Below are positions 16,773-25,405 of a stretch of 64,000 nt of DNA, one piece after another (the first letter of the stretch is position 1; every line of letters begins with the position of its first letter). Below the pieces are notes generated by a model, which was given only the letters and a program-made list of their open reading frames with translations, was not told the origin of the DNA and searched no databases. The translations under genes and the position numbers were made by a program. The stretch is from Microbacterium sp. Leaf151 (lineage in GTDB: Bacteria; Actinomycetota; Actinomycetes; Actinomycetales; Microbacteriaceae), in assembly GCF_001424225.1 (NCBI RefSeq), contig NZ_LMOR01000003.1:623006-687005 (forward strand). The letters run 5' to 3'.

Positions 16773-18035
16773 TCAGCCGTTTCCGTCGGAGCACGTCGGC
16801 TGGTTCGCCTTCGACCCGTTGATGTTGCTCGGAAGTTCTACGACATCGGGCGCCGCACTCGCGCCGGGCGTGGCGCCGGCGTCGGGCGCCGAGGTCGCGG
16901 CATCCGGTGCCTGTTCGGTGGGTTCCGCCGTCGGGGCGGACGGGTCGGCGATGACACCGTCGTTACCGCTGAGACCGCCCGTCAGCGCCAGGGGGGCGTT
17001 GTCGGCCAGGGCCTGCCACAGCGTGTCGGCGGCCTCGAGGTCGGGCACGACGCGGTTGCTGTCGTCGGGGTCGTCGACGACCGGGTACTGCACGAAGGTG
17101 ATGTCGCTGAAGGGGACGTCCTTGAGCGTGTAGGCGAGCTGCGCGATGCGCACGGGGTCGGCGAGGCTCTCGCTCGGCGTGATGTTGTTCACGGCAGTGT
17201 TGGCCAGGCCCAGCAGCGTGCCGGGGTTCGACAGCACCTCGTCGCTGCGGAGCTTGTTGATCAGCCGCGAGAGGTACTGCTGCTGGTTGCCGATGCGGGC
17301 CAGGTCGCTGCCGTCGCCGACGCCGTACCGGGTGCGGAGAAATGCCAGAGCGTCGAAGCCCTTCACGACCCGTGGCCCCGCAGGCCAGTCGATACCGGCG
17401 TCGGGGTCGTCGATGCCGTCGCCCGCGATGCAGACCTCGACGCCGCCGATGGCGTCGGTGATGTTGACGACGTTCCCGAAGCTCACTTTCCCGGCGAAGG
17501 GGATGCTCTGGCCGCTCAACTCCGACACGGTCTCGGCGACGCAGGTGAGTCCACCGGCTTCGTAGGCCGTGTTGATCGACGCTTTGAAGGCGCCGGCGAA
17601 GGTGCTGCCGTCGGCGGCCGTGCACTCGGGGATCTCGACCTGGAGGTCACGCGGGAACGAGACCACCGTGACACGGCGGGGGTTGGCCGACACATGCACG
17701 AGCATGTTGACGTCGTTTCGCGCACCGTCGTTCTCGGGGTCCGAGCACCGTGGCCCGAAGGCCGCCGACACGACGTCGTCGCACTCGTCGGTTCCGACCA
17801 CCAGTACCGCGAAGGGACCCGTGTAGGCGCTCAGGGCGGGGGGCTCGGAGGGCGCGTCCGGAAGCGGCACCGCGGCCTCCTGCAGGCGCTGCGTGAGCGA
17901 CCACGCGTAGAACCCGCCGACAGCCACGGATGCCACCACGAGGACGGCCAGAGCGATCGCGGCCAGCTTCAGACCGCGCCGCACGCCCGAATCGGGGCGG
18001 CGCTGCGCGTGATGGGCCGGAGGGGTGACGGGCAT
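16773..18035 (-). CDS. LytR-CpsA-Psr (LCP) family cell-wall glycopolymer ligase
   Basis: A 420-residue membrane protein with a short basic cytoplasmic tail, one membrane helix (LKLAAIALAVLVVASVAVGG) and a large external LCP domain. LCP hallmarks are visible: VLVVGTDE, GARNDVNMLVHV, RRVTVVSFPRDLQVEIP with the key Arg and Asp, and DALAFLRTRYGVGDGSDLARI. LCP enzymes transfer undecaprenyl-linked polymers such as teichoic acid or cell-wall polysaccharide to peptidoglycan. The C-terminus is a Pro/Ala/Thr-rich tail after the domain. ATG 18035 is chosen as it gives the usual short cytoplasmic tail; no ribosome site is obvious. Confidence 0.9.
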   Translation of the reverse strand: MPVTPPAHHAQRRPDSGVRRGLKLAAIALAVLVVASVAVGGFYAWSLTQRLQEAAVPLPDAPSEPPALSAYTGPFAVLVVGTDECDDVVSAAFGPRCSDPENDGARNDVNMLVHVSANPRRVTVVSFPRDLQVEIPECTAADGSTFAGAFKASINTAYEAGGLTCVAETVSELSGQSIPFAGKVSFGNVVNITDAIGGVEVCIAGDGIDDPDAGIDWPAGPRVVKGFDALAFLRTRYGVGDGSDLARIGNQQQYLSRLINKLRSDEVLSNPGTLLGLANTAVNNITPSESLADPVRIAQLAYTLKDVPFSDITFVQYPVVDDPDDSNRVVPDLEAADTLWQALADNAPLALTGGLSGNDGVIADPSAPTAEPTEQAPDAATSAPDAGATPGASAAPDVVELPSNINGSKANQPTCSDGNG

Positions 18036-18084
18036 GGGGGTAGTCAACCACGGTCGGCCGGGGGCAGCTCGGCGCGCGGACACG

Positions 18085-18120
18085 ACGGTGGGGCGGCCCC
18101 GGGAAGAGCCGCCCCACCGT
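18085..18120 (-). terminator. Strong hairpin terminating the pyrimidine ABC/catabolic operon
   Basis: ACGGTGGGGCGG (18085-18096) pairs perfectly with CCGCCCCACCGT (18109-18120). It lies 10 nt after the stop codon of the minus-strand binding-protein gene and before the LCP gene start. This 12-bp GC stem is the best terminator candidate in the window; no T tract follows. Confidence 0.8.
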
Positions 18121-18129
18121 GTACCCGGA

Positions 18130-19302
18130 CTACTTGCCGCCCTCGGTCAGCGTCACCTCGATCGGCGTGTACTCACCGTCGACGGTGATCCCCTCGTCCT
18201 TCAGCTCGGAGAGCGCGTCCTCGATGTAGTCGTTCGAGTACGCCGAGTCGCCCGGCTCCTCGGTGATGAGATTGAGGCCGTCCTGGTTGACGGCCTTCAG
18301 GGCGCCTTCGACCGTCTGGTCCCACGCGGCCGAGTCGATCATGCCGAACTCTCCGCCGGTCCAGATGAGCTTGTTGACCTCGTTCATCTGCCACAGCTGG
18401 TGTGTGGGACCCACGGGGAAGGCGTCGACACCCGGCGCGGTCGCCGCGGCGTAGGTGATCTCCGCTGCCTCGGTGGGGTTGTCACGGGCATACACCCAGC
18501 CCTTCACGACGGCCTTGAGGAAGCGCTTCGCGGCATCGGCGTAGGCGGGATCGTCGGCCAGTCGCTGCGTGTCGGCCCAGATGGCATCCTGCAGCATGGC
18601 TCCGGCGGTGTCCTCGTACGAGATCACGTCGACGTCCTCCATCGTGTACAGATTCCCGGTGGCGGGGTTCACCGTTTCGAACAGCTGCGCGAGCTCGTTG
18701 TAGGTCATCGCCTGGGCGGCATCCACGTCGCGGTCCAGCAGCGCGTTCATCGAGAAGTCCTGCGTCGTGATCTGCACGGTCGAGGCGTCGAGGCCCTGAT
18801 CGGCCATCGCGGCGAAGATCTCCCACTCGTTGCCGAAGCCCCACGAGCCGATGCGCTTGCCCTCGAAGTCCTCGACGCCGGTGATGCCGGAGTCCTTCCA
18901 CGACACCTGGGTGGTGCCCGACTTCTGGAACACCTGGGCGATGTCGGTGAGCTCGACCCCCTGGTTCTCCAGCGTTCCGAGCACCTTGGGAACCCACGCG
19001 ACGGCGAAGTCGACGTCGCCCGCGACGAGGGCGTCCTGCGGCACGATGTCGCCGCCCGAGGGGAGCACCTCGACGTCGTCGAAGCCCTCCTCCTGGAAGT
19101 ACCCCTGATCGAGGGCGACGTAGTAGCCGGCGAACTGTGCCTGCGGCAGCCACTGCAGCTGCAGCTTCACCGAGGTCAGCGGGGTGAATTCGCCATCGGC
19201 CGCCGACGGCTCGGAGCCGCCTCCCGAGCAGGCCGAGAGGGCGAGGGTCGCGGCCGCGACCCCCGCGATCGCGCCGAGGGCGCGACGGGTGCTGTGTCTC
19301 AT
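18130..19302 (-). CDS. NMT1/THI5-type substrate-binding lipoprotein of an ABC importer
   Basis: A 390-residue lipoprotein (lipobox LSAC, signal of about 24 residues). The mature protein has NMT1/THI5-like features: VKLQLQWLPQAQFAGYYVAL, DVEVLPSGGDIVPQDAL, VDFAVAWVPK, GKRIGSWGFGNEWEIFAA and TYNELAQL. Relatives bind thiamine pyrimidine precursors, riboflavin or related heterocycles. Here it closes an operon with two permeases, an ATPase and pyrimidine-ring-opening enzymes, so a pyrimidine base, dihydropyrimidine or hydantoin is the likely cargo. It is followed directly by a strong hairpin. Confidence 0.88.
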   Translation of the reverse strand: MRHSTRRALGAIAGVAAATLALSACSGGGSEPSAADGEFTPLTSVKLQLQWLPQAQFAGYYVALDQGYFQEEGFDDVEVLPSGGDIVPQDALVAGDVDFAVAWVPKVLGTLENQGVELTDIAQVFQKSGTTQVSWKDSGITGVEDFEGKRIGSWGFGNEWEIFAAMADQGLDASTVQITTQDFSMNALLDRDVDAAQAMTYNELAQLFETVNPATGNLYTMEDVDVISYEDTAGAMLQDAIWADTQRLADDPAYADAAKRFLKAVVKGWVYARDNPTEAAEITYAAATAPGVDAFPVGPTHQLWQMNEVNKLIWTGGEFGMIDSAAWDQTVEGALKAVNQDGLNLITEEPGDSAYSNDYIEDALSELKDEGITVDGEYTPIEVTLTEGGK

Positions 19303-19366
19303 GGAAGGTCCTTCCGGTTCGGGTGGAGCGGGTGTCGGGTGGTGCAGGTTCCAGGTGTCGCCGCCG

Positions 19367-20143
19367 TCACGGGCGCAGGGCGCCGAGCCGTTTCGCGACG
19401 ACGCGTTCGAGCAGGGCGGTGACGACGAAGAAGACGAGACCGATCGCGATGCCCCCGCCCACGAACGCCCAGGCCAGGGCCGCGCGGCCCGACTTGGCGT
19501 ACGTGGCGATGGCGGTGCCGATGCCGTCGGCGGGGCCGCCGAAGTACTCCGCGACCAGGGCGGAGATGACGGCGAGGGATGCCGCGACCCGCACGCCCGT
19601 GAGCAGGTAGGGCAGCGCGGTGGGGAGCGTCAGCCGCAGGAACGTCTGTCCGCCGGTGGCGGCGGTGGCCCGGAACAGGTCGCGCTGCACCGGGCGCGTC
19701 TGACGGAGTCCGCGGAGGGTGTTGACGAAAACGGGCACGAAGGCCGCGATCCCGGCAACGGCTTGGCGTCCGAACTGACTAGACGCCCCGAACATGGTGT
19801 TGAGGATCGGGGTGAGGGCGACGATCGGCACCACCGCGAGGGCTGCGACCAGCGGCGCGGTCATGCCGTCGACCGGCCGCCAGGTGGCGGCGAGGGCGGC
19901 GAGCAGCACCGCGACGACGGTTCCGGCGAGCAGCCCCACGAGGGCGTTCGTGCCGGTGATGCCGGCCGCCTCCCACACCAGGGGGAAGCGCTCGACGAGC
20001 TCGGTCGCGACCGCGATCGGATCGGGCAGCATCCGCGGCGCGCTGCCCGAGGCGACGAACGCGTACCAGGCGAGCAGTCCCGCGAGCCCCACGACGACGG
20101 GGGCGGCCAGTCGCGCCCAGCCGGGCAGGGGCGTGGCGTTCAT
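19367..20143 (-). CDS. ABC transporter permease (BPD_transp_1), pyrimidine/hydantoin importer
   Basis: A 258-residue inner-membrane permease with about six hydrophobic helices and the cytoplasmic EAA loop (around RDLFRATAATGGQTFLRLTL, with PTALPYLLTGVRVA following). It is typical of the nitrate/taurine/THI5-type permeases (SsuC/ThiX-like). The ATG at 20143 is preceded by GGAGGT with 7-nt spacing. A second, different permease lies on the other side of the ATPase gene, so the channel is probably a heterodimer. Confidence 0.88.
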   Translation of the reverse strand: MNATPLPGWARLAAPVVVGLAGLLAWYAFVASGSAPRMLPDPIAVATELVERFPLVWEAAGITGTNALVGLLAGTVVAVLLAALAATWRPVDGMTAPLVAALAVVPIVALTPILNTMFGASSQFGRQAVAGIAAFVPVFVNTLRGLRQTRPVQRDLFRATAATGGQTFLRLTLPTALPYLLTGVRVAASLAVISALVAEYFGGPADGIGTAIATYAKSGRAALAWAFVGGGIAIGLVFFVVTALLERVVAKRLGALRP

Positions 20144-20161
20144 CGCGGACCTCCGGCGGTG

Positions 20162-20196
20162 ACGGATGCCACGGCACGCCGGGTCACGGCATCCGT
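20162..20196. promoter_or_regulatory. Intercistronic hairpin within the ABC operon
   Basis: ACGGATGCC (20162-20170) pairs with GGCATCCGT (20188-20196) in the 109-bp gap between the ATPase and the downstream permease genes. Both arms contain the GGATGCC/GGCATCC heptamer that is enriched throughout the window. It may influence mRNA stability. Confidence 0.5.
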
Positions 20197-20252
20197 GGTC
20201 CGTCGGGGGATCCCGAATGCCACCGGCTGGCGCGCCGCGCGTCGGACCCCGT

Positions 20253-21059
20253 TCATCGTTCGTTCGCCCGCTGGACGGGGGCTCCGTGCAGCGCTTCGCG
20301 CACGGCGGTGACGCGGGCGAAGAACTCCGGCGACTCGCGGAGGTGGTCGTCGCGCTCGCGGCCGGGGCGGGTGTCGATCACGTCGGTGATGCGCCCCGGC
20401 CGAGGGCTCATGACGACGACGCGGTCGGAGAGGAACACCGCCTCGGGGATGGAGTGGGTCACGAACACCACCGCGGCACCGGTCTCGGCGGCGATGCGCG
20501 CGAGTTCGGACTGGAGCCGCTCGCGGGTCATCTCATCGAGCGCGCCGAACGGCTCGTCCATCAGCAGCAGCCGGGGCTGTGCGGCGAGGGAGCGGGCGAT
20601 GGCGACGCGCTGCTGCATACCGCCGGAGAGCTGGTCGGGGTAGCGGCCGATGAAGTCGGTCAGCCCGACGAGTTCGGCGAGCTCCGCCACGCGGGCGTCG
20701 CGGCGGGCGCGGGACCACTTGTGCAGGTCGAGAGGGAGAGCGATGTTCGCGGCCACCGTCAGCCACGGCAGCAGCGCCGCCTGCTGGAAGGCGATGCCGT
20801 AGTCCTGGTCGAGGCGCGCCTGGCGCGCCGACTTGCCGTACAGCGTCAGTTCGCCGCCGGTGGGGCTGTCGAGGTCGGCGATGAGCCGGAGCAGTGTCGA
20901 CTTGCCGCAGCCGGAGGGCCCGATCAGTGAGACGAACTCGCCCGCGGCGACGGTGAGGTCGACCCCGGTGAGGGCGCTCACCTCGCCGCCGGCGCTGGGG
21001 AACACCTTGCCGACGCCCGCGGCGCGGACGGCGAGGTCGGTGGCGGTCTGGGTGGTCAT
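20253..21059 (-). CDS. ABC transporter ATP-binding protein, pyrimidine/hydantoin importer
   Basis: A 268-residue ATPase of the SsuB/TauB/ThiZ class. It has Walker A GPSGCGKST, Q-loop (AFQQAALLPWLTV), signature LSGGMQQRVAIARSL, Walker B LLLMDEPFGALDEMT and the switch His (FVTHSIPEAV). The start at 21059 shares a 4-nt ATGA overlap with the preceding permease gene, indicating translational coupling. It energises the NMT1/THI5-type importer. Confidence 0.92.
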   Translation of the reverse strand: MTTQTATDLAVRAAGVGKVFPSAGGEVSALTGVDLTVAAGEFVSLIGPSGCGKSTLLRLIADLDSPTGGELTLYGKSARQARLDQDYGIAFQQAALLPWLTVAANIALPLDLHKWSRARRDARVAELAELVGLTDFIGRYPDQLSGGMQQRVAIARSLAAQPRLLLMDEPFGALDEMTRERLQSELARIAAETGAAVVFVTHSIPEAVFLSDRVVVMSPRPGRITDVIDTRPGRERDDHLRESPEFFARVTAVREALHGAPVQRANER

Positions 21060-22042
21060 GCGGTGTCCTCTCCGCGACGGAAGCGGTGCAGAGCGACCCC
21101 GACGAGCGCGACGCCGCCGGCTGCGACGAGTCCCATCACGACGGTGCCGAAGGTGGGGGCCCAGGGGGCGGCAGGGTCGGATGAGGCTTGGCCGGCGAGC
21201 TGGATGAGCATGCGTCCGATGCCGCCACGGAGGCCGATCGAGACTTCGGCGACGACGGCGCCGACGACCGCGGACGCGGCGGCGAGGCGAAGCGCGGGCA
21301 ACAGGTACGGTACGGCCGCCGGGAGGCGCAGTCGCACGAGCGTCTGCCCCCAGCCGGCCGAGTTCGCGCGCATCAGGTCGAGGTGCAGAGCGTCGGGCGC
21401 CGAGAGGCCGCGCAGCATGCCGACGGCGACGGGGAAGAAGGCCAGGTACGACGCGATGAGCGCCACCGACAACCACGGCGGCCAGGGGAAGCCCGAGCGG
21501 TCCACCTGGGTGCCGATGGCGTTGACCACCGGTGCGAAGGCGATGAGCGGCACGATCTGGCTCACCACGATCCACGGCAGGAGTCCCGCCTCGACGAGAC
21601 GCCACCGTTGCATCGCGATGCCCAGGAGCGAGCCGACCACGACGCCGATCACCCAGCCGAGGGCGGCGAGGCCGAGCGTCATCCCCGCCGCTCCCGCGAC
21701 GGACACGATCAGCGGTGGGGTGTCCCCGCCGCTCGTCGGTGCGAACATGCGCGTGACCATGTCCCACACGTGCGGCATGGCGCGGTCGTTCGTGCGCGGG
21801 AGCAGGATCACGCCGGAACCGGCCGATCCGTCGCTGCCGACCGTGAGGCCGTCGGCCGGGCCGAACGTCTTGTACAGCTCCCACGCGGTGACGACGACCG
21901 CGATACCGGCGATTCCCCATCCCGCTCGAACCGCGGCGGTGCGGGCGCGGGAGGAACGGATGCCGGAGTCCCGCGGCATCCGTCCCTCTTCCGCCGTCTC
22001 GACGGGCGCCGCCGTACCGGGGGCGATCACCTGGTCGGTCAC
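21056..22042 (-). CDS. ABC transporter permease with extended N-terminus, pyrimidine/hydantoin importer
   Basis: A 328-residue permease with an N-terminal tail of about 40 polar residues, a first helix (GWGIAGIAVVVTAWELY), a large external loop (about residues 58-105), and then five more helices with the EAA-type loop (RANSAGWGQTLVRLRLPAA). It is longer than the partner permease because of the loop. It is the first transporter gene of the operon and starts just 7 nt after the stop of the LLM oxidoreductase gene, so the catabolic and transport genes are co-transcribed. Confidence 0.88.
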   Translation of the reverse strand: MTDQVIAPGTAAPVETAEEGRMPRDSGIRSSRARTAAVRAGWGIAGIAVVVTAWELYKTFGPADGLTVGSDGSAGSGVILLPRTNDRAMPHVWDMVTRMFAPTSGGDTPPLIVSVAGAAGMTLGLAALGWVIGVVVGSLLGIAMQRWRLVEAGLLPWIVVSQIVPLIAFAPVVNAIGTQVDRSGFPWPPWLSVALIASYLAFFPVAVGMLRGLSAPDALHLDLMRANSAGWGQTLVRLRLPAAVPYLLPALRLAAASAVVGAVVAEVSIGLRGGIGRMLIQLAGQASSDPAAPWAPTFGTVVMGLVAAGGVALVGVALHRFRRGEDTA

Positions 22043-22049
22043 GGGCGTG

Positions 22050-23078
22050 TCACCGCTTCGCCGTCACCGGGGGAGTGAGCGCGGGGATGACGGTCTCGCC
22101 GTAGACCCGCATCGTCTCCTCTTTGTTGTCGTGCTGCAGGTAGCCCGCGAACTGGGTGACGCCCAGGGCACGGAGCTTCTCGAGCTTGGCGATGTGCTCC
22201 TCGGCGGTGCCGAGCACGCAGAAGCGCTCCACGATCTCGTCGGGCACGAAGTCGACGTGGTCGTTGTTGCTCTTGCCGTGCGAGTTGTAGTCGTATCCGG
22301 TGCGCCCCGCGATGTAGTCGGTGAGGGCGGCGGGAACGTCGGAGCCGTCACCGTATTTGGTCACGATGTCGGCGACGTGGTTGCCGACCATCCCGCCGAA
22401 CCAGCGGCACTGCTCGATCATGTGCGCGCGCGCCTCGGGGGTGTCCTCGCCGATGTACATCGGGGCGGCGACGCAGAAGGCGATCTCGTCGGGGTCTCGG
22501 CCCACGTCTTCCGCGGCCTTGCGGACGGTCGCGATCATCCACTCGGCGATGTCGAGGTCGGCGAGCTGCAGGATGAAGCCGTCGCCCACCTCGCCGGTGA
22601 GCTTCAGCGCGAGCGGACCGTAGGCGGCCACCCACACGTCGAGTTCCGACCCGCGACTCCACGGGAACTGCAGCGTCGCGCCGTTGTACTCCACGGCGCG
22701 GGAGTTGCCGAGCTCGCGGATGACGTGGATTGACTCGCGCAGCGCTTTCAGCGTCGTCGGGCGCCCGTTGGTGACGCGCACCGCGGAGTCGCCGCGGCCG
22801 ATGCCGCAGATCGTGCGGTTGCCGTACATCTCGTTGAGCGTGGCGAACGTGGATGCCGTGACGGTCCAGTCGCGGGTCGCGGGGTTGGTCACGAACGGGC
22901 CGACGGTCACGCGGCGGGTGGCCGCGAGGATGGCGGAGTGGATGACGTAGGGCTCCTGCCACAGCAGGTGCGAGTCGAAGGTCCAGACGTGGCTGAACCC
23001 GTGCGCCTCGGCCAGCTGCGACAGCTGCACCGTGCGGGCGGCCGGGGGGTTCGTCTGCAGGACGACACCGAAGTCCAT
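22050..23078 (-). CDS. LLM-class flavin/F420-dependent oxidoreductase of a pyrimidine catabolic operon
   Basis: A 342-residue TIM-barrel oxidoreductase of the luciferase-like monooxygenase superfamily. Typical strands are MDFGVVLQTNPPAARTV, HVWTFDSHLLWQEPYV, RVTVGPFVTNPATRDWTVTA, GRGDSAVR and WVAAYGPLALKLTGEVGDG. It resembles the F420-type LLM proteins found beside hydantoinase genes in actinobacteria (TIGR03842-like). Within this operon it could reduce the pyrimidine ring before hydrolysis or open it oxidatively as RutA does; sequence alone cannot decide. ATG 23078 follows GGAG. It lies between the dihydropyrimidinase gene and the permease gene. Confidence 0.85.
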   Translation of the reverse strand: MDFGVVLQTNPPAARTVQLSQLAEAHGFSHVWTFDSHLLWQEPYVIHSAILAATRRVTVGPFVTNPATRDWTVTASTFATLNEMYGNRTICGIGRGDSAVRVTNGRPTTLKALRESIHVIRELGNSRAVEYNGATLQFPWSRGSELDVWVAAYGPLALKLTGEVGDGFILQLADLDIAEWMIATVRKAAEDVGRDPDEIAFCVAAPMYIGEDTPEARAHMIEQCRWFGGMVGNHVADIVTKYGDGSDVPAALTDYIAGRTGYDYNSHGKSNNDHVDFVPDEIVERFCVLGTAEEHIAKLEKLRALGVTQFAGYLQHDNKEETMRVYGETVIPALTPPVTAKR

Positions 23079-23089
23079 GGGGTCTCCTC

Positions 23090-24526
23090 TCAGATCAGGT
23101 ACTGGCTCAGGCCGCGCTTGACGAACCGGCCGTCGCCCGGCGCGCCCAGGTAGGCGCCGTCGTCGACGACGACCTTGCCGCGCGAGATGACGGTGTCGAC
23201 GTGCCCGTCGATCTCGTAGCCCTCCCACGCGGAGTGGTCCATGTTCATGTGGTGGGTCTTGCCCACACCGATGGACGTGTGACCGGCCGGGTCGTAGACG
23301 ACGAGGTCGGCGTCGGCGCCGGGGGCGATCACGCCCTTCTTGCCGTACATCCCGAACATGCGTGCCGGCGTCGTGCTGGTCAGCTCCACCCACCGCTCGA
23401 GCGTGATCTGCCCCGTGACGACGCCCTGGTACATCAGGTCCATGCGGTGCTCGACCGAGCCGATGCCGTTGGGGATCGCGCGGAAGTCGCCCTGGCCGAG
23501 GGTCTTCTGGTCCTTCATGCAGAAGGGGCAGTGGTCGGTCGACACCATCTGGATGTCGTTGGTGCGCAGGGCCTGCCACATGTGGTGCTGGTGGCCCTCG
23601 TGCTTCGAGCGCAGTGGGGTCGAGCACACCCACTTGGCGCCCTCGAAGTCGCCCCACTCCTCGCTCGTGGCGCCGAGCTGATCCTCCAGCGAGAGGTAGA
23701 GGTACTGCGGGCACGTCTCGCCGAACACGTTCTGGCCGTTGTCGCGCGCCCAGGCGAGCTGCTCGACGGCCTGCTTCGCGCTGACGTGCACGACGTACAG
23801 CGGGGCGCCGGTGAGGTGCGACAGCATGATCGCGCGGTGGGTGGCCTCCTCCTCCATCTGCCACGCGCGGGCGACGCCGTGGAAGTACGGCGAGGTCTTC
23901 CCCTTCTCGATCAGCTGCTCGGCGAGCACGTCGATGACGGGACCGTTCTCCGCGTGCATCATCGTCAACAGGCCCGTGTCGGCGGCCACCTGCATCGCCC
24001 GCAGGATCTGCGCGTCGTCGGCGTAGAAGACGCCCGGGTAGGCCATGAACATCTTGAAGCTCGAGATGCCCTCGTCGATGAGCCCCGGCAGAGCCGCGAG
24101 GGAGTCGGCATCCACCCCTCCGACGATCTGGTGGAAGCCGTAGTCGATCGCGCAGTTGCCCGCGGCGAGCTCGTGCCAGTGGGCGAGGCCGTCCTGCACG
24201 CGCTCGCCGGTGCGCTGCACGGCGAAGTCGACGATCGTGGTCGTGCCGCCCCAGGCGGCGGCGCGCGTGCCGGTCTCGAACGTGTCCGAGGCACTCGTGC
24301 CGCCGAAGGGCAGCTGCATGTGCGTGTGCGCGTCGATCCCGCCCGGGATGACGTACTTGCCGGTGGCGTCGATGACGGTGTCGACGGATGCCGCGAGGTC
24401 GTGGCCGAGCAGGGTCGACCCGGGCGCGAGCACGGCGGCAATGCTCTCGCCGTCCAGGAGCACGTCGGCGGCGCCGCGACCCGTCGCCGACACGACGGTG
24501 CCGCCCGTGAGCAGGGTGGTGGCCAT
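23090..24526 (-). CDS. hydA: Dihydropyrimidinase / D-hydantoinase
   Basis: A 478-residue zinc amidohydrolase that opens dihydrouracil or dihydrothymine (or hydantoins) to N-carbamoyl amino acids. Metal ligands are visible: GIDAHTHMQL (His67, His69), the carbamylated Lys candidate in SSFKMFMAYPG (Lys158), and MMHAENG and YVVHVSAK histidines. STDHCPF and GVIAPGADADLVVYDP close the barrel. Length is normal for the family. The start ATG at 24526 lies 1 nt after the stop of the amidohydrolase gene, so the two are coupled. Confidence 0.93.
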   Translation of the reverse strand: MATTLLTGGTVVSATGRGAADVLLDGESIAAVLAPGSTLLGHDLAASVDTVIDATGKYVIPGGIDAHTHMQLPFGGTSASDTFETGTRAAAWGGTTTIVDFAVQRTGERVQDGLAHWHELAAGNCAIDYGFHQIVGGVDADSLAALPGLIDEGISSFKMFMAYPGVFYADDAQILRAMQVAADTGLLTMMHAENGPVIDVLAEQLIEKGKTSPYFHGVARAWQMEEEATHRAIMLSHLTGAPLYVVHVSAKQAVEQLAWARDNGQNVFGETCPQYLYLSLEDQLGATSEEWGDFEGAKWVCSTPLRSKHEGHQHHMWQALRTNDIQMVSTDHCPFCMKDQKTLGQGDFRAIPNGIGSVEHRMDLMYQGVVTGQITLERWVELTSTTPARMFGMYGKKGVIAPGADADLVVYDPAGHTSIGVGKTHHMNMDHSAWEGYEIDGHVDTVISRGKVVVDDGAYLGAPGDGRFVKRGLSQYLI

Positions 24527-24527
24527 G

Positions 24528-25376
24528 TCAGGCCTCCACGATCTCGCCGTAGGTGTCGGGGCGGCGGTCGCGGTAGAACTGCCAGTCGTCGCGCATCTGC
24601 TGCACGAGGTCCATGTCGAGGTCGCGGATGAGGATCTCCTCGTGCTCCGACGAGCCCACCGCGCCGACATGGTTGCCCCGCGGATCGATGACCTGGCTCG
24701 TTCCGTAGAAGGTGACGGCGTCCTCGCCGTATTCGTTGTCCTCGCGGCCGACGCGGTTCGGCTGCAGCACGAAGTAGCCGTTCGCGACGGCGGCGCACGG
24801 GCCCTCGACCTCCCACAGGCGGTTCGAGAGGCCGGGCTTGGTCGCGTTCGGGTTGAACACCATGTGGGCGCCGTTCAGGCCCAGCTCGCGCCAGCCCTCG
24901 GGGAAGTGCCGGTCGTAGCAGATGTACATGCCCACCTTGCCGACCGCGGTGTCGAAGACGGGGTAGCCGAGGTTGCCGGGGCGGAAGTAGAACTTCTCCC
25001 AGAACTTGTCGAGGTGCGGGATGTGGTTCTTCCGGTAGCTGCCGAGCACGGTGCCGTCGGCGTCGACGAGCACCGAGGTGTTGTAGTACACCCCGGTCTG
25101 CGCCTCCTCGTAGATGGGCAGCACGCTGACCAGGCCCAGCTCCTTCGCCAGGGCGGCGAAGCGCTGGACGATCGGCCCGTCGACGGGCTCCGCGAAGCGG
25201 TAGTACTTCTGGTCCTGGGTGATGCCGAAGTACGGGCCGTAGAACAGCTCCTGGAAGCAGACGATCTCCGCTCCCCGCGCCGCCGCGTCACGGGCGAACT
25301 GCTCGTGCTTGTCGAGCATCGATTCCTTGTCACCGGTCCACGTGGTCTGCGTGATGGCCGCTCGCACCGTCGTCAT
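24528..25376 (-). CDS. N-carbamoyl-beta-alanine amidohydrolase (beta-ureidopropionase, nitrilase superfamily)
   Basis: A 282-residue carbon-nitrogen hydrolase with the Glu-Lys-Cys triad: Glu43 (CFQELFYGPYF), Lys116 (YRKNHIPH) and Cys153 (YICYDRHFPE). These motifs match beta-ureidopropionase-like enzymes, which turn N-carbamoyl-beta-alanine into beta-alanine, CO2 and ammonia, the step after dihydropyrimidinase. The ATG at 25376 is preceded by GGAGGA 3 nt away. It is the first gene of the long minus-strand operon, transcribed away from the MocR-type regulator. Confidence 0.9.
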   Translation of the reverse strand: MTTVRAAITQTTWTGDKESMLDKHEQFARDAAARGAEIVCFQELFYGPYFGITQDQKYYRFAEPVDGPIVQRFAALAKELGLVSVLPIYEEAQTGVYYNTSVLVDADGTVLGSYRKNHIPHLDKFWEKFYFRPGNLGYPVFDTAVGKVGMYICYDRHFPEGWRELGLNGAHMVFNPNATKPGLSNRLWEVEGPCAAVANGYFVLQPNRVGREDNEYGEDAVTFYGTSQVIDPRGNHVGAVGSSEHEEILIRDLDMDLVQQMRDDWQFYRDRRPDTYGEIVEA

Positions 25377-25405
25377 GGGTCCTCCTCGATCTCTGTCCCG
25401 CGGGG

